Assembly: GCA_004292705.1 (NCBI GenBank)
Contig: RDXA01000356.1
Coordinates: forward strand, 1-15,122
DNA from: Sphingomonadales bacterium
GTDB taxonomy: Bacteria > Pseudomonadota > Alphaproteobacteria > Sphingomonadales > Sphingomonadaceae
DNA length: 15,122 bases
Reading direction: 5' to 3'
The notes beneath the pieces are model-generated. The model was not told where the DNA came from, did no database searches, and saw only the letters and a list, made by a program, of their open reading frames with translations. Positions 1 to 7,239 of this stretch are shown piece after piece. How positions within the stretch are numbered: the first letter of the stretch is position 1; each line of letters begins with the position of its first letter. Both the position numbers and the translations under genes were made by a program.

Positions 1-1
1 C

Positions 2-1078
2 GGCTCGGGCAAAGGCGATGAGCCTGGCGACGGCGGCCCCTCTGGCGAAGGTGGCGCTGGCGGCGGAGGACCGCGCAACCCGTGGTTGCCCGGCGGCGGC
101 GGCGAACCCGGCAAGCGGCGCTCGGCCAGCATTGAGGATATCTTCAAGAACCGCGGCCCGGAAGGCCCGCGCCGCGCGGGCGGTGGCCCCGGCGGCCCGT
201 CGTTCCGCCTGCCCGAATTGCCGGGCGGCAAGAGCTGGGTCCCCATCATCATTGGCGCAGTGGCGCTGATCTGGGTCGGGGCGACCAGCGTGCATTTCGT
301 CCAGCCGGGCGAGCAGGCGGTCGTGACCTGGCTCGGCGGCAAGTATTCGCACCCGCTTGAGTCCGGGACCAACTTCACCGCGCCCTGGCCGATCCAGACG
401 GTCGAAAAGGAAAACGTCACGCAGGTGCGGCTGGAAGAGGTGCCGGGCACCAACACCGAAAAGCTGATCCTGACCGGCGACCAGAACCTCGTCGATCTCA
501 GCTACCTGATCCGCTGGAACATCTCCGATCTCACGCTCTACAAGTATCAGCTCAACGATCCGCGCAACGCCTTGCTCGAGATCGGCGAAGCGGCGATGCG
601 TGCAGCGGTGGCCCGTCAGAAGCTCGATAGCGTTCTGACCGGCGCGGGCCGCGCCGAAATCGAGCAGGACGTGCGCACCGCGATGCAGGCCCGCCTTGAC
701 GCCTACCGGTCGGGGATCAGCGTGCAGGGGATCGAGATCAACAAGGTCGATCCGCCCAGCCGCGTCGAGGAAGCCTTCAAGGACGTCTCCTCGGCCCAGC
801 AGGATGCCGACGCGGCGATAAACCGTTCTCGCGCGGTCGCGCAGCAATTGCTCGCACGGGCGCAGGGTGATGCCAGCGAGTTCAACGACATCTACGAGGA
901 ATACAAGCTGGCCCCCGAAGTGACGCGGCGTCGGCTCTATTACGAGACCATGGAGCAGATCCTGTCCAAGACCGACAAGACCATCGTCGAATCCGGCAAC
1001 GTGATGCCGTACCTGCCGCTGCCCGAGATGAAGCGCCGGGCACAACCGCAGCCGCAGCCGCAGCCGCAGGGAGAGTAA
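2..1078 (+). CDS. hflK: FtsH protease modulator HflK, 5'-truncated by window edge
   Basis: HflK pairs with HflC to form a large inner-membrane SPFH/band-7 complex that surrounds FtsH and modulates membrane-protein degradation. The reading frame is open from base 2 with no stop, so the true start lies outside the window; 358 residues are visible. The N-terminal part is Gly/Pro-rich and contains an NPW motif (visible residues 26-28), a typical HflK feature. A TTG at 86 could be misread as the start, but it would cut off that region. One membrane segment follows (about residues 79-100), then the band-7 domain (about 100-290) with a coiled-coil Ala/Gln/Glu-rich stretch. The C-terminus is a Pro-Gln repeat. 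hflC begins 4 bp downstream, so the two are almost certainly co-transcribed. E. coli HflK is about 419 residues, consistent with a modest missing N-terminus. The family assignment is firm. Confidence 0.93.
   Translation, partial: GSGKGDEPGDGGPSGEGGAGGGGPRNPWLPGGGGEPGKRRSASIEDIFKNRGPEGPRRAGGGPGGPSFRLPELPGGKSWVPIIIGAVALIWVGATSVHFVQPGEQAVVTWLGGKYSHPLESGTNFTAPWPIQTVEKENVTQVRLEEVPGTNTEKLILTGDQNLVDLSYLIRWNISDLTLYKYQLNDPRNALLEIGEAAMRAAVARQKLDSVLTGAGRAEIEQDVRTAMQARLDAYRSGISVQGIEINKVDPPSRVEEAFKDVSSAQQDADAAINRSRAVAQQLLARAQGDASEFNDIYEEYKLAPEVTRRRLYYETMEQILSKTDKTIVESGNVMPYLPLPEMKRRAQPQPQPQPQGE
1046..1069 (+). repeat. Four tandem CCGCAG hexamers in hflK 3' end
   Basis: Four perfect in-frame copies of CCGCAG encode (Pro-Gln)4 just before the last two residues of HflK. 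Proline-rich tails are common in HflK. The perfect DNA repeat means copy number could change by slippage without a frameshift. Confidence 0.85.
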
Positions 1079-1082
1079 GACC

Positions 1083-1928
1083 ATGACTGACATCTTGCGG
1101 AACACCCGCAACGTGATCATCGCCGCGATCGTGCTGGTCGTGGCGTTGCTCTCGAGCGTGGTGATCGTGCCTGAGACCCATCAGGGCGTGGTGGTGCAAG
1201 CGGGTAAGCCGGTGCGGGTATTCAACCTGTTCCGGCCCGACCTGCCCTATGGCCAGACCGGGGCTGGGATCCAGCTGCGCATTCCCTTTCTTGAACAGGT
1301 GCAGATGATCGACCGCCGCGTGCTCGATCTCGACATGGAACGCACCCAGGTCCTTTCCAATGACCAGCAGCGCCTCCAGGTCGATGCCTATGCGCGTTAC
1401 CGGATCATCGATCCGGTCAAGCTGGTCGAGAAGGCCGGCACGGAACGCCAGCTCGAAGCGCAACTGCTGCCGATCCTCACCTCGGTGCTGCGGCAGGAGC
1501 TGGGGCGCAGGCCTTTCTCGGCGTTGATCAATGCCGAACGCGGGACGGCGATGGCCAACATCACCGCCACGCTCGACAAGCAGGCCCGCAATTACGGCGC
1601 GCAGGTGCTCGACGTGCGGATCAAGGCCGCCGACCTGCCCGAAGGCCGGCCGCTCGACGCTGCCTTCACCCGTATGGAGACCGACCGGCAGGAAGAAGCG
1701 GCCACAATCCGTGCCGCAGGGCAACGCGATGCGCAGATCATTCAGGCCGAAGCCAGCGCCGAAGCAGCGCGGATCTATGCCGACGCCTACGGCAAGGATC
1801 CGAAGTTCTACGATTTCTACCGCGCCATGCAAAGCTATCGGCAGACGTTTCTCGTAGGCGAAGGCCAGAGCACCATGGTGCTGTCAGAGGACAGCGAGTA
1901 CTTCCGCCAGTTCAAGGGTGAACGCTGA
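1083..1928 (+). CDS. hflC: FtsH protease modulator HflC
   Basis: HflC is the partner of HflK in the inner-membrane complex around the AAA protease FtsH. The protein has 281 residues, somewhat shorter than E. coli HflC (334). One N-terminal membrane anchor (about residues 10-29) is followed by a periplasmic band-7/SPFH domain beginning with an ETHQGVVV segment, then an Ala/Glu-rich helical region (about 200-235). The C-terminal block FYDFYRAMQSYRQTF and a final VLSEDSEYFRQF are characteristic of the family. The ATG at 1083 is preceded by GGGAG at 1069-1073 (9-base spacing), inside the end of hflK. The 4-bp gap to hflK implies one operon. The long antisense frame here (882-1832) has no protein-like features. 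Confidence 0.95.
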   Translation: MTDILRNTRNVIIAAIVLVVALLSSVVIVPETHQGVVVQAGKPVRVFNLFRPDLPYGQTGAGIQLRIPFLEQVQMIDRRVLDLDMERTQVLSNDQQRLQVDAYARYRIIDPVKLVEKAGTERQLEAQLLPILTSVLRQELGRRPFSALINAERGTAMANITATLDKQARNYGAQVLDVRIKAADLPEGRPLDAAFTRMETDRQEEAATIRAAGQRDAQIIQAEASAEAARIYADAYGKDPKFYDFYRAMQSYRQTFLVGEGQSTMVLSEDSEYFRQFKGER

Positions 1929-1989
1929 GCAATCGACCAACGGTCGATACCCGGCGCTGAACGCTGACAATGTTCAATCCGCGTTCAGC
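1919..1989. promoter_or_regulatory. Cluster of TGAAC/GTTCA half-sites upstream of degP
   Basis: Seen directly: the 10-mer TGAACGCTGA occurs at 1919-1928 (over the hflC stop) and again at 1958-1967. GCTGAACGC (1956-1964) and GCGTTCAGC (1981-1989) form a perfect 9-bp inverted repeat with a 16-base spacer. GTTCA occurs at 1972-1976 and 1983-1987, 11 bases apart, one helical turn. The last pair also reads GTTC-N7-GTTC, the published alphaproteobacterial LexA (SOS) box pattern. Tandem half-sites at 11-base spacing also fit OmpR-family response regulators. A regulatory role for degP is inference. Confidence 0.45.
1932..1948 (+). other. Short perfect hairpin after hflC
   Basis: ATCGACC (1932-1938) and GGTCGAT (1942-1948) form a 7-bp perfect stem with a 3-base loop, 3 bases after the hflC stop. 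No T-run follows, so it is not a standard intrinsic terminator. It could stabilise the hflKC transcript end or form part of the regulatory cluster in this spacer. Confidence 0.3.
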
Positions 1990-2113
1990 CCCGGGAAGGC
2001 CATTTTGAGTGTGGAGGGCCAGCTTTGCCGCTGGCTCCGTCAAGGGTTTGAGGAACGCTGCGGGACCCCTGCGCATTCCACCACAGGATAAGGACAAAGA
2101 GGACGTGAACAAC

Positions 2114-3649
2114 GTGCGCTACGTATACGGACTGTCGAGCGCGCTGCTGGTGGGCGGCGCTGCCATATCGCTGATCACCGGATCGCCGCTAGGCGCGCAG
2201 GTGGCGCAGAACGACGATGCGGTGATGAACCGGGTGGTGCCGGTGGCAGGCGCTCCTGCGAGCTTTGCCGACCTGACCGCACAGTTGCAGCCTGCGGTGG
2301 TCAACATCGCCACCCGCCAGCGCGTGGAGGTTGCCAACAACCCCTTTGCCGGCACGCCCTTTGCAGAACTGTTCAACCGCCGCGGCGGCGGTCAAGGCGG
2401 CGGGGCGCAACCGCAGACCCGTGAGGCCCAGTCGCTCGGCTCGGGCTTCATCATTTCGGCGGACGGTTACGTTGTCACCAACAACCACGTCATCTCGCCG
2501 CCCGACACCCGGGCCAAGCTCGAGGCGATCACCATCACTCTGGCCGACGGGACGGAGTACGAGGCCGACGTGGTCGGTGCCGATGCTGCCTCCGACCTTG
2601 CGGTGCTCAAGATCCGCGCCAACGCGACCTTCCCGTTCGTCCGCTTCGGAGATTCCAGCGCGGCGCGTGTGGGCGACTGGGTGGTGGCGATCGGCAACCC
2701 CTTCGGTCTTGGCGGCACGGTGACCAGCGGGATCATCTCGGCAGTGTACCGCAACACCGGGCAGGGCGGTGCCTATGACCGCTATCTCCAGACCGATGCC
2801 AGCATCAATCGCGGCAATTCGGGCGGCCCGCTGTTCGATATGCGCGGCAATGTCATCGGCATCAACAATGCGATCTTCTCGCCCTCGGGCGGCAGCGTCG
2901 GGATCGGCTTTGCCATTCCGGCCGAGATCGCCGCACCCATCGTCGATCAGCTGCGCTCGGGTCAGGAGATCCAGCGCGGCTATCTCGGGGTTCGCTTGCA
3001 GCCGATCGACGAGGATCTGGCCGCCTCGCTTGGCCTGCCCAAGCGCCGCGGCGAGCTAGTGCAGGTCGTCGAAGATACGAGCCCTGCCGGCCGCGCCGGG
3101 ATGAAGTCGGGCGACATCGTCACCAAGGTGGGCGGCAAGGATGTGACCGCCGAACAGACCGTCTCCTTCCTTGTTGCCAACCTGCAGCCGGGCAACACGG
3201 TTCCGGTTGAACTGCTGCGCGACGGCAAGCGGATGAGCGTCAACGTCACACTCGGCAAGCGCCCGAGCGAGGAGGAATTGCAGCAGCAGGCGCAAACCTT
3301 CGATCCCGAGGCCGAAGAGCCGATGGCTCCGGGCACCTCGGACACGACGATCGAACAGTCGCTGGGGATGCAGGTCATGCCGATGTCGGCGGGTATCGCC
3401 CGTTCGCTTGGCGTACCGGCGGATACGCAGGGTGTGGTGATCGCGGCGGTTGATCCCAATGCCGATGCGGCCCGCAAGGGGCTGCGCCGGGGCGACATTA
3501 TCCTGTCGGCGAATTACCAGCAGGTCTCGTCGGTCGAAACGCTGGTCGCCCAGGTCAACAGCGCCAAGGCTGAAAAGCGCGAAGCGATCCTGCTGCGCAT
3601 CCAGCGCGGCACACAGCCTGCGGCCTTCGTGGCTGTGCGCCTTCGCTGA
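2114..3649 (+). CDS. degP: DegP/HtrA-family (Do) serine endoprotease
   Basis: Periplasmic protease and chaperone that clears misfolded envelope proteins. From the GTG at 2114 the protein has 511 residues. An N-terminal hydrophobic segment (about 6-24) is a signal peptide or anchor ending near an AQV/AQN cleavage region. The trypsin-like domain carries the triad His125 (TNNHV), Asp161 (SDLAVL) and Ser236 (GNSGG). PDZ1 spans about 285-380 (starts GYLGV) and PDZ2 about 415-511 (GLRRGDIIL). GTG at 2105 is an equally possible start (AAGGA 2090-2094, 10-base spacing). For 2114, AGAGGA at 2098-2103 gives the same spacing, and the resulting N-terminus MRYVYG suits the family. The open frame back to 2009 runs through the regulatory spacer and is unlikely. 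Its place directly after hflKC links two membrane quality-control systems. Confidence 0.95.
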   Translation: MRYVYGLSSALLVGGAAISLITGSPLGAQVAQNDDAVMNRVVPVAGAPASFADLTAQLQPAVVNIATRQRVEVANNPFAGTPFAELFNRRGGGQGGGAQPQTREAQSLGSGFIISADGYVVTNNHVISPPDTRAKLEAITITLADGTEYEADVVGADAASDLAVLKIRANATFPFVRFGDSSAARVGDWVVAIGNPFGLGGTVTSGIISAVYRNTGQGGAYDRYLQTDASINRGNSGGPLFDMRGNVIGINNAIFSPSGGSVGIGFAIPAEIAAPIVDQLRSGQEIQRGYLGVRLQPIDEDLAASLGLPKRRGELVQVVEDTSPAGRAGMKSGDIVTKVGGKDVTAEQTVSFLVANLQPGNTVPVELLRDGKRMSVNVTLGKRPSEEELQQQAQTFDPEAEEPMAPGTSDTTIEQSLGMQVMPMSAGIARSLGVPADTQGVVIAAVDPNADAARKGLRRGDIILSANYQQVSSVETLVAQVNSAKAEKREAILLRIQRGTQPAAFVAVRLR

Positions 3650-3677
3650 TCGGAACCTTAGCGCATCGCGCAAAACA

Positions 3678-3708
3678 GGGCGTCGGGTCTCGGCCCGGCG
3701 CCCTTTTT
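3678..3708. terminator. Intrinsic terminator between convergent degP and PBP genes
   Basis: GGGCGTCGGG (3678-3687) pairs with CCCGGCGCCC (3694-3703) through 10 pairs including one G-T, around a 6-base loop, followed by TTTTT (3704-3708). On the minus strand the same stem is followed by a tract containing TTTT (complement of AAAA at 3672-3675). It can therefore plausibly stop both degP and the convergent penicillin-binding-protein transcript. Confidence 0.85.
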
Positions 3709-3718
3709 GCGTCCGCAG

Positions 3719-5887
3719 CTATGGCTCTTCGGGTCTCGGTGTGGGCTGGGGCGGCGGGCGACGGGGCGGACGCTGGGTCTGCGGCAGCGTGCCCCCGGTC
3801 GCCTCTTCGAGGAAGTCCTCGCTGGCAGCCGGCGGCGCGTTCGGCCCGCGCTCGCCTTCGACCCCGAACGGTCCGGCTCCCGGTTGGCGCCGATCAGGTT
3901 CGACCATGTTGCCCTGCTCGTCGATGTAGTAATAATCCTCGGGCGCGCCCAACAGGGCCTCCTCATCAGGTTCGAGCTGCCATTCAGGCTGCTCGAGCGT
4001 CACGTCGAAGGGCTCGACCGGGCGACTTTTGACAGCGTAGCGCATATAGGCGGCAAAGGCCTGTGCCGGAGCGCGCCCGCCCTGCAAGCCGGGCACCGCC
4101 TTGGCATCGTCGCGGCCCATCCACACACCGGTGGTGACTCCGCTGGAAAAGCCGATGAACCAGCCGTCCTTGTTTGATGATGTGGTGCCGGTCTTGCCCG
4201 CCACGGGGCGGCCGATATCGGCAGCGCGCCCGGTCCCGGTTTGCACCGCTGCCTGAAGCAGATCGGTGATCCCTGCGACAACGTAATCGGGCACGGCGGG
4301 AACCTGGCGTTGCGACTCGCGCCGATAGAGCACCTCGCCGCTCGCACCTGTCACCTTGGTGATGCCGTAAGGCTCGACCGGCGCCCCCTTGGCTGCAATC
4401 CCGGCAAAGGCCTGGGTCATCTCGATCACCCGCACCTCGGATGATCCAAGCACCATGGAGGGGTAGGTATCGATCTTGGAATTCACCCCGAACCGCCGCG
4501 CCATCGAAGCAACCGTGCCGAACCCCACCTCGTTTCCGAGTTGCGCGGCCACGGTGTTGATCGAATAGGCGAAGGCCGTGCGCAGATCGGTCTCGCCAAC
4601 ATTGCGGCCGCTGGAGTTGCGGGGGCTCCATCCCTCGATCGTCACCGGAGTGTCGACCACCTTGTCCTCGGGCGCATAGCCTGCTTCCAGTGCAGCGAGA
4701 TAGACGAACAGCTTCCACGCCGAACCGGGCTGGCGCATTGCGGCGGTTGCGCGGTTGTAATTGCTGGCAACGTAATCCGTGCCGCCAACCATGGCGAGGA
4801 TCGCCCCGTCACGATCCAGGCTGACGAGGGCACCTTGCGCGCCTTTGGGCGTGTTCGCCTCGATCGAGGCGGTCGCAGCGCGCTGCATCCCCACATCGAG
4901 CGTCGTCCACACCTCGATCGGCTCGTAGGTTTCGGGCAGGATGATATCGAGCTGCGGCAGCACCCAATCGGTGAAGTAGCGCACCGAGTTCTGCCCGGCG
5001 TCCTGCTTGAGTTGCACAGCACTGACATCGACCTGCGCCTGATCGGGGGTGATGTAGCCCTGCTCGCGCATCAGCCCCAGCACCACCTTGGCCCGGTCGA
5101 CTGCGGCCTGAACATCGGCTGTGGGCGAATACTGGCTCGGCGCCTTGACCAGACCGGCGATGATCGCCGCCTCGCCTACGCTCAGCTCGTTGGCGGGGTG
5201 GCTGAAGAACTTGCGGCTGGCGGAATCGATGCCGTAGGCACCGCCGCCGAAATAGACCTTGTTGAGATAGAGCTCGAGAATCTCCTCCTTGGAGAACTTC
5301 CATTCGAGCGCCATCGCCAGCACCGCCTCGCGCGCCTTGCGATCCAGCGAGCGATTGTTGTTGAGGAACAGGTTGCGCGCCAGCTGCTGGGTGATCGTCG
5401 AGGTGCCCCCAAGCCGCGCACGTGACCCCGTGATTGCTTCCGCCAGCGCACCGGTGAGGCGCACCGGATCAACGCCGAAATGCGAACGGAAGCGCTTGTC
5501 TTCCACCGCGATCATGGCGTTGGTCATGTTCTCGGGGATGGCTTCATATTCGAGCCATTCGCCAAAGCTCGGCCCGATCTCCACCAGTTCGCGGCCGTCG
5601 CGCGCGCGGACAACGATGGTTTGCCCCGGCTGGGTCGCCTGAAGCGTCGCGTAGCTGGGCAACGAGGAGGCGGCAAAGCCAACCGCGAAAGCCAGAAACA
5701 CCAGCCCAAGCACGGCGAACCCCGCGCCCCACATGAACAGGCGTTTCAACCACAGCCGCCAGCGCGAGCGGGGCGGCGCTGCGCCCGGGCCACGCGGACC
5801 CGTCTCGCGGGTGCCGGACCGATCCGCCGCCGCCCGCCGCTTGCCGCGCGCGCCCTTGTCCTGCAACTGCTCACCCCGTCTCGACAT
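3719..5887 (-). CDS. Bifunctional class A penicillin-binding protein (PBP1A type)
   Basis: Polymerises glycan strands and cross-links peptides in peptidoglycan. The protein has 722 residues. A basic cytoplasmic N-terminus (1-50) precedes one membrane anchor (about 51-74). The GT51 glycosyltransferase domain (about 95-270) contains the catalytic-type EDKRF motif (Glu129) and GTSTITQQ (161-168). The transpeptidase domain (about 325-600) has all three penicillin-binding motifs: S-A-W-K (Ser389, Lys392), S-I-N (442-444) and K-T-G (565-567). SAWK is less usual than the common STFK, but the catalytic residues are intact. The linker is short, so the OB-type insertion of E. coli PBP1A appears absent. 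The C-terminus is a Pro/Arg-rich tail. ATG at 5887 has only a weak AGG nearby. It lies downstream of msrB on the same strand with a 126-bp gap, so it may have its own promoter. Confidence 0.95.
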   Translation of the reverse strand: MSRRGEQLQDKGARGKRRAAADRSGTRETGPRGPGAAPPRSRWRLWLKRLFMWGAGFAVLGLVFLAFAVGFAASSLPSYATLQATQPGQTIVVRARDGRELVEIGPSFGEWLEYEAIPENMTNAMIAVEDKRFRSHFGVDPVRLTGALAEAITGSRARLGGTSTITQQLARNLFLNNNRSLDRKAREAVLAMALEWKFSKEEILELYLNKVYFGGGAYGIDSASRKFFSHPANELSVGEAAIIAGLVKAPSQYSPTADVQAAVDRAKVVLGLMREQGYITPDQAQVDVSAVQLKQDAGQNSVRYFTDWVLPQLDIILPETYEPIEVWTTLDVGMQRAATASIEANTPKGAQGALVSLDRDGAILAMVGGTDYVASNYNRATAAMRQPGSAWKLFVYLAALEAGYAPEDKVVDTPVTIEGWSPRNSSGRNVGETDLRTAFAYSINTVAAQLGNEVGFGTVASMARRFGVNSKIDTYPSMVLGSSEVRVIEMTQAFAGIAAKGAPVEPYGITKVTGASGEVLYRRESQRQVPAVPDYVVAGITDLLQAAVQTGTGRAADIGRPVAGKTGTTSSNKDGWFIGFSSGVTTGVWMGRDDAKAVPGLQGGRAPAQAFAAYMRYAVKSRPVEPFDVTLEQPEWQLEPDEEALLGAPEDYYYIDEQGNMVEPDRRQPGAGPFGVEGERGPNAPPAASEDFLEEATGGTLPQTQRPPRRPPPQPTPRPEEP

Positions 5888-5937
5888 TGCCTGCGCCTGA
5901 TTGATGCCCCCCCTTGGCCGGGGAAGGAAAAGCGGCC

Positions 5938-5969
5938 CCTTGCATAGGGAAGTTGTAACCGGGGGTGAA
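5938..5969 (-). promoter_or_regulatory. Possible promoter of the penicillin-binding-protein gene
   Basis: On the minus strand a -35-like TTCACC (5964-5969) and a -10-like TATGCA (5941-5946) are 17 bases apart, about 54 bases before the ATG. Both are weak matches to sigma-70. The 10-mer CTATGCAAGG around the -10 recurs at a similar distance upstream of the MATE gene, which is the main reason to record it. Confidence 0.3.
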
Positions 5970-5990
5970 CCCGCCTTTACGGACCTCTCC

Positions 5991-6013
5991 CCCGGCTCCG
6001 TCCAAGGGCCGGG
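5991..6013 (-). other. Hairpin just after msrB stop
   Basis: Plus-strand CCCGGC (5991-5996) and GCCGGG (6008-6013) are a perfect 6-bp inverted repeat starting at the base after the msrB stop on the minus strand. No T-run follows. It could act as a weak or Rho-assisted terminator, or as a stabilising 3' hairpin. Confidence 0.3.
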
Positions 6014-6421
6014 TCAGCTCTCGGCGGGCGTAAAGATCAGTGCGGCCGAGTTGATGCAATAGCGCAGGCCGCCCTGCTCGGGCGGGCCATCGGGGAAGAC
6101 ATGGCCGAGATGCCCGCCGCACTTGCCACAGCGCACTTCGGTGCGGACCATGCCGTAGCTGACATCGCGGTGCTCCTCGATCACCTCGTCAGTCGAAGGC
6201 TTGGTGAAGGCAGGCCAGCCGCAGCCCGAGTTGTATTTGGCGGTCGAATAGAACAGCTGCGTGCCACAGGCGGCGCAATGGTATTCGCCATCGTCGTAGA
6301 ACTTGTCGTATTCGCCGGTGAAGGCGCGTTCGGTGCCGGCCTCGCGCAGGATGTGAAACTGCATCGGGGTGAGCTTCTCGCGCCATTCGGCGTCGGTCAG
6401 GCTGCGGGGGTCATCGGTCAT
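6014..6421 (-). CDS. msrB: Peptide-methionine (R)-S-oxide reductase MsrB
   Basis: Repairs oxidised protein by reducing methionine-R-sulfoxide. The protein has 135 residues, a complete single SelR/MsrB domain with no signal peptide, so cytoplasmic. Two CxxC pairs (Cys49/Cys52 and Cys98/Cys101) form the structural zinc site. The catalytic cysteine is Cys122 in RYCINSAAL, and Cys67 in SGCGWP is the likely resolving cysteine. HLGHVFPDG (104-112) is the family signature. ATG at 6421 is supported by GAGAGG (plus-strand CCTCTC, 6429-6434) 7 bases upstream. It is flanked on the same strand by the FzlA-like gene (72 bp upstream) and the penicillin-binding protein (126 bp downstream). A promoter-like pair lies just upstream. 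Confidence 0.97.
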   Translation of the reverse strand: MTDDPRSLTDAEWREKLTPMQFHILREAGTERAFTGEYDKFYDDGEYHCAACGTQLFYSTAKYNSGCGWPAFTKPSTDEVIEEHRDVSYGMVRTEVRCGKCGGHLGHVFPDGPPEQGGLRYCINSAALIFTPAES

Positions 6422-6437
6422 GGCTCTACCTCTCTCG

Positions 6438-6447
6438 TTGGCGCCAA
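6438..6447. promoter_or_regulatory. Palindrome TTGGCGCCAA upstream of msrB
   Basis: A perfect 10-bp palindrome lies between the candidate -10 and the ribosome binding site of msrB. Its position would suit a repressor operator, but a 10-bp palindrome can arise by chance in GC-rich DNA. Confidence 0.3.
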
Positions 6448-6474
6448 TATCGGCACGCGAGTGACATTTCGCAA
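6446..6474 (-). promoter_or_regulatory. Candidate msrB promoter
   Basis: On the minus strand TTGCGA (6469-6474) and GATATT (6446-6451) are separated by exactly 17 bases, each matching sigma-70 consensus at 4 of 6 positions. The expected start of transcription falls in the palindrome TTGGCGCCAA (6438-6447), about 20 bases before the msrB ATG. Confidence 0.35.
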
Positions 6475-6493
6475 GCGAGCCGTCTTTGGTTAA

Positions 6494-7162
6494 CTAGCCG
6501 TCGAGAAGGGCATAATGCGCGGGCGGCTTGATCACGTCCATCCGCTCGGTCAGCAGCGGGCGGAAGCTGGGGCGGCTCTTGAACACCGCATACCAGCCGC
6601 GCGATTGCTCGTGCCCCGTCCAGTCGATCCCGCCGAGATAATCAGCCACCGAAATCTGCGCCGCAGCGGCGAGATCGGCGAGGCTCATGCTCGATCCCGC
6701 CACCCATGGCCGGTTGTCGATCAGCCAGTCGAGATAGTCGAGGTGCCCGTGCGCCAGTTTCATCGCAGTGCGCAGCGCCCCGCTGTCGGGTGGCTGGCGC
6801 AGGATACGCTTCTTCATGCGTTCCGAGAGCAGGGGGGCGGTGACATCGGCATAGAAATTCTCGTCGAACAGCGCCACCAGCCGGCGGATTTCGGCGCGCT
6901 GGGTGGCGGTGCCGTTAATCATCGGATTGCGATCCACCGTCTCCTCGAAAAACTCCGCGATCGCGCGGCTATCGGGGATGGTGATATTCTTGTCCTGATT
7001 GACGACCACCGGGGTGCGACCGGCGGGATTGAGGTTGAAGAACAGATCCGATGCCACCCACGGGTCCTCGCGGGCGAGGTCGAAGGGGATGTTCTTCTCG
7101 CTCAAGAGCAGCCGGATCTTGCGGCTGAAAGGGCACAGGGGAAATTGATAGAGTGTCCACAT
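6494..7162 (-). CDS. fzlA: Glutathione S-transferase-fold protein, FzlA-like division factor
   Basis: The protein has 222 residues. An N-terminal thioredoxin-like domain (1-80) carries the PFSRKIR segment (11-17), a cis-proline TPVV (50-53) and PDSRAI (63-68). The C-terminal helical domain (90-205) includes MSLADLAAA. The tail KSRPSFRPLL (195-204) followed by PPAHYALLD (213-221) resembles FzlA, the alphaproteobacterial GST-like protein that binds FtsZ and promotes constriction in Caulobacter; its C-terminal tail is part of that function. The FzlA call rests on memory of that tail and the N-terminal pattern. A catalytic glutathione transferase is the alternative. ATG at 7162 is preceded only by a G-rich GGGGTGA. 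Nearby ftsX and PBP genes fit a division context but do not prove it. Confidence 0.7.
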   Translation of the reverse strand: MWTLYQFPLCPFSRKIRLLLSEKNIPFDLAREDPWVASDLFFNLNPAGRTPVVVNQDKNITIPDSRAIAEFFEETVDRNPMINGTATQRAEIRRLVALFDENFYADVTAPLLSERMKKRILRQPPDSGALRTAMKLAHGHLDYLDWLIDNRPWVAGSSMSLADLAAAAQISVADYLGGIDWTGHEQSRGWYAVFKSRPSFRPLLTERMDVIKPPAHYALLDG

Positions 7163-7239
7163 GGTTCGTCACCCCATGCCTGATGTGGCGCGGCGAATCC
7201 AGCGGCGCCGAAAGGGCATATGGGGGATATGTCGGGCAA

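Noticed and set aside
882..1832. 316-codon minus-strand frame opposite hflK/hflC
   Set aside because: Antisense to conserved genes, His/Arg-rich, no ribosome binding or domain evidence.
2052..2075. General stress (EcfG) promoter starting with GGAAC before degP
   Set aside because: No CGTT-type -10 element at 16-17 bases from GGAAC.
2009..2113. N-terminal extension of degP from 2009
   Set aside because: The frame is open but runs through spacer sequence before a typical signal-peptide start; the GTG codons at 2105/2114 fit ribosome binding and family length better.
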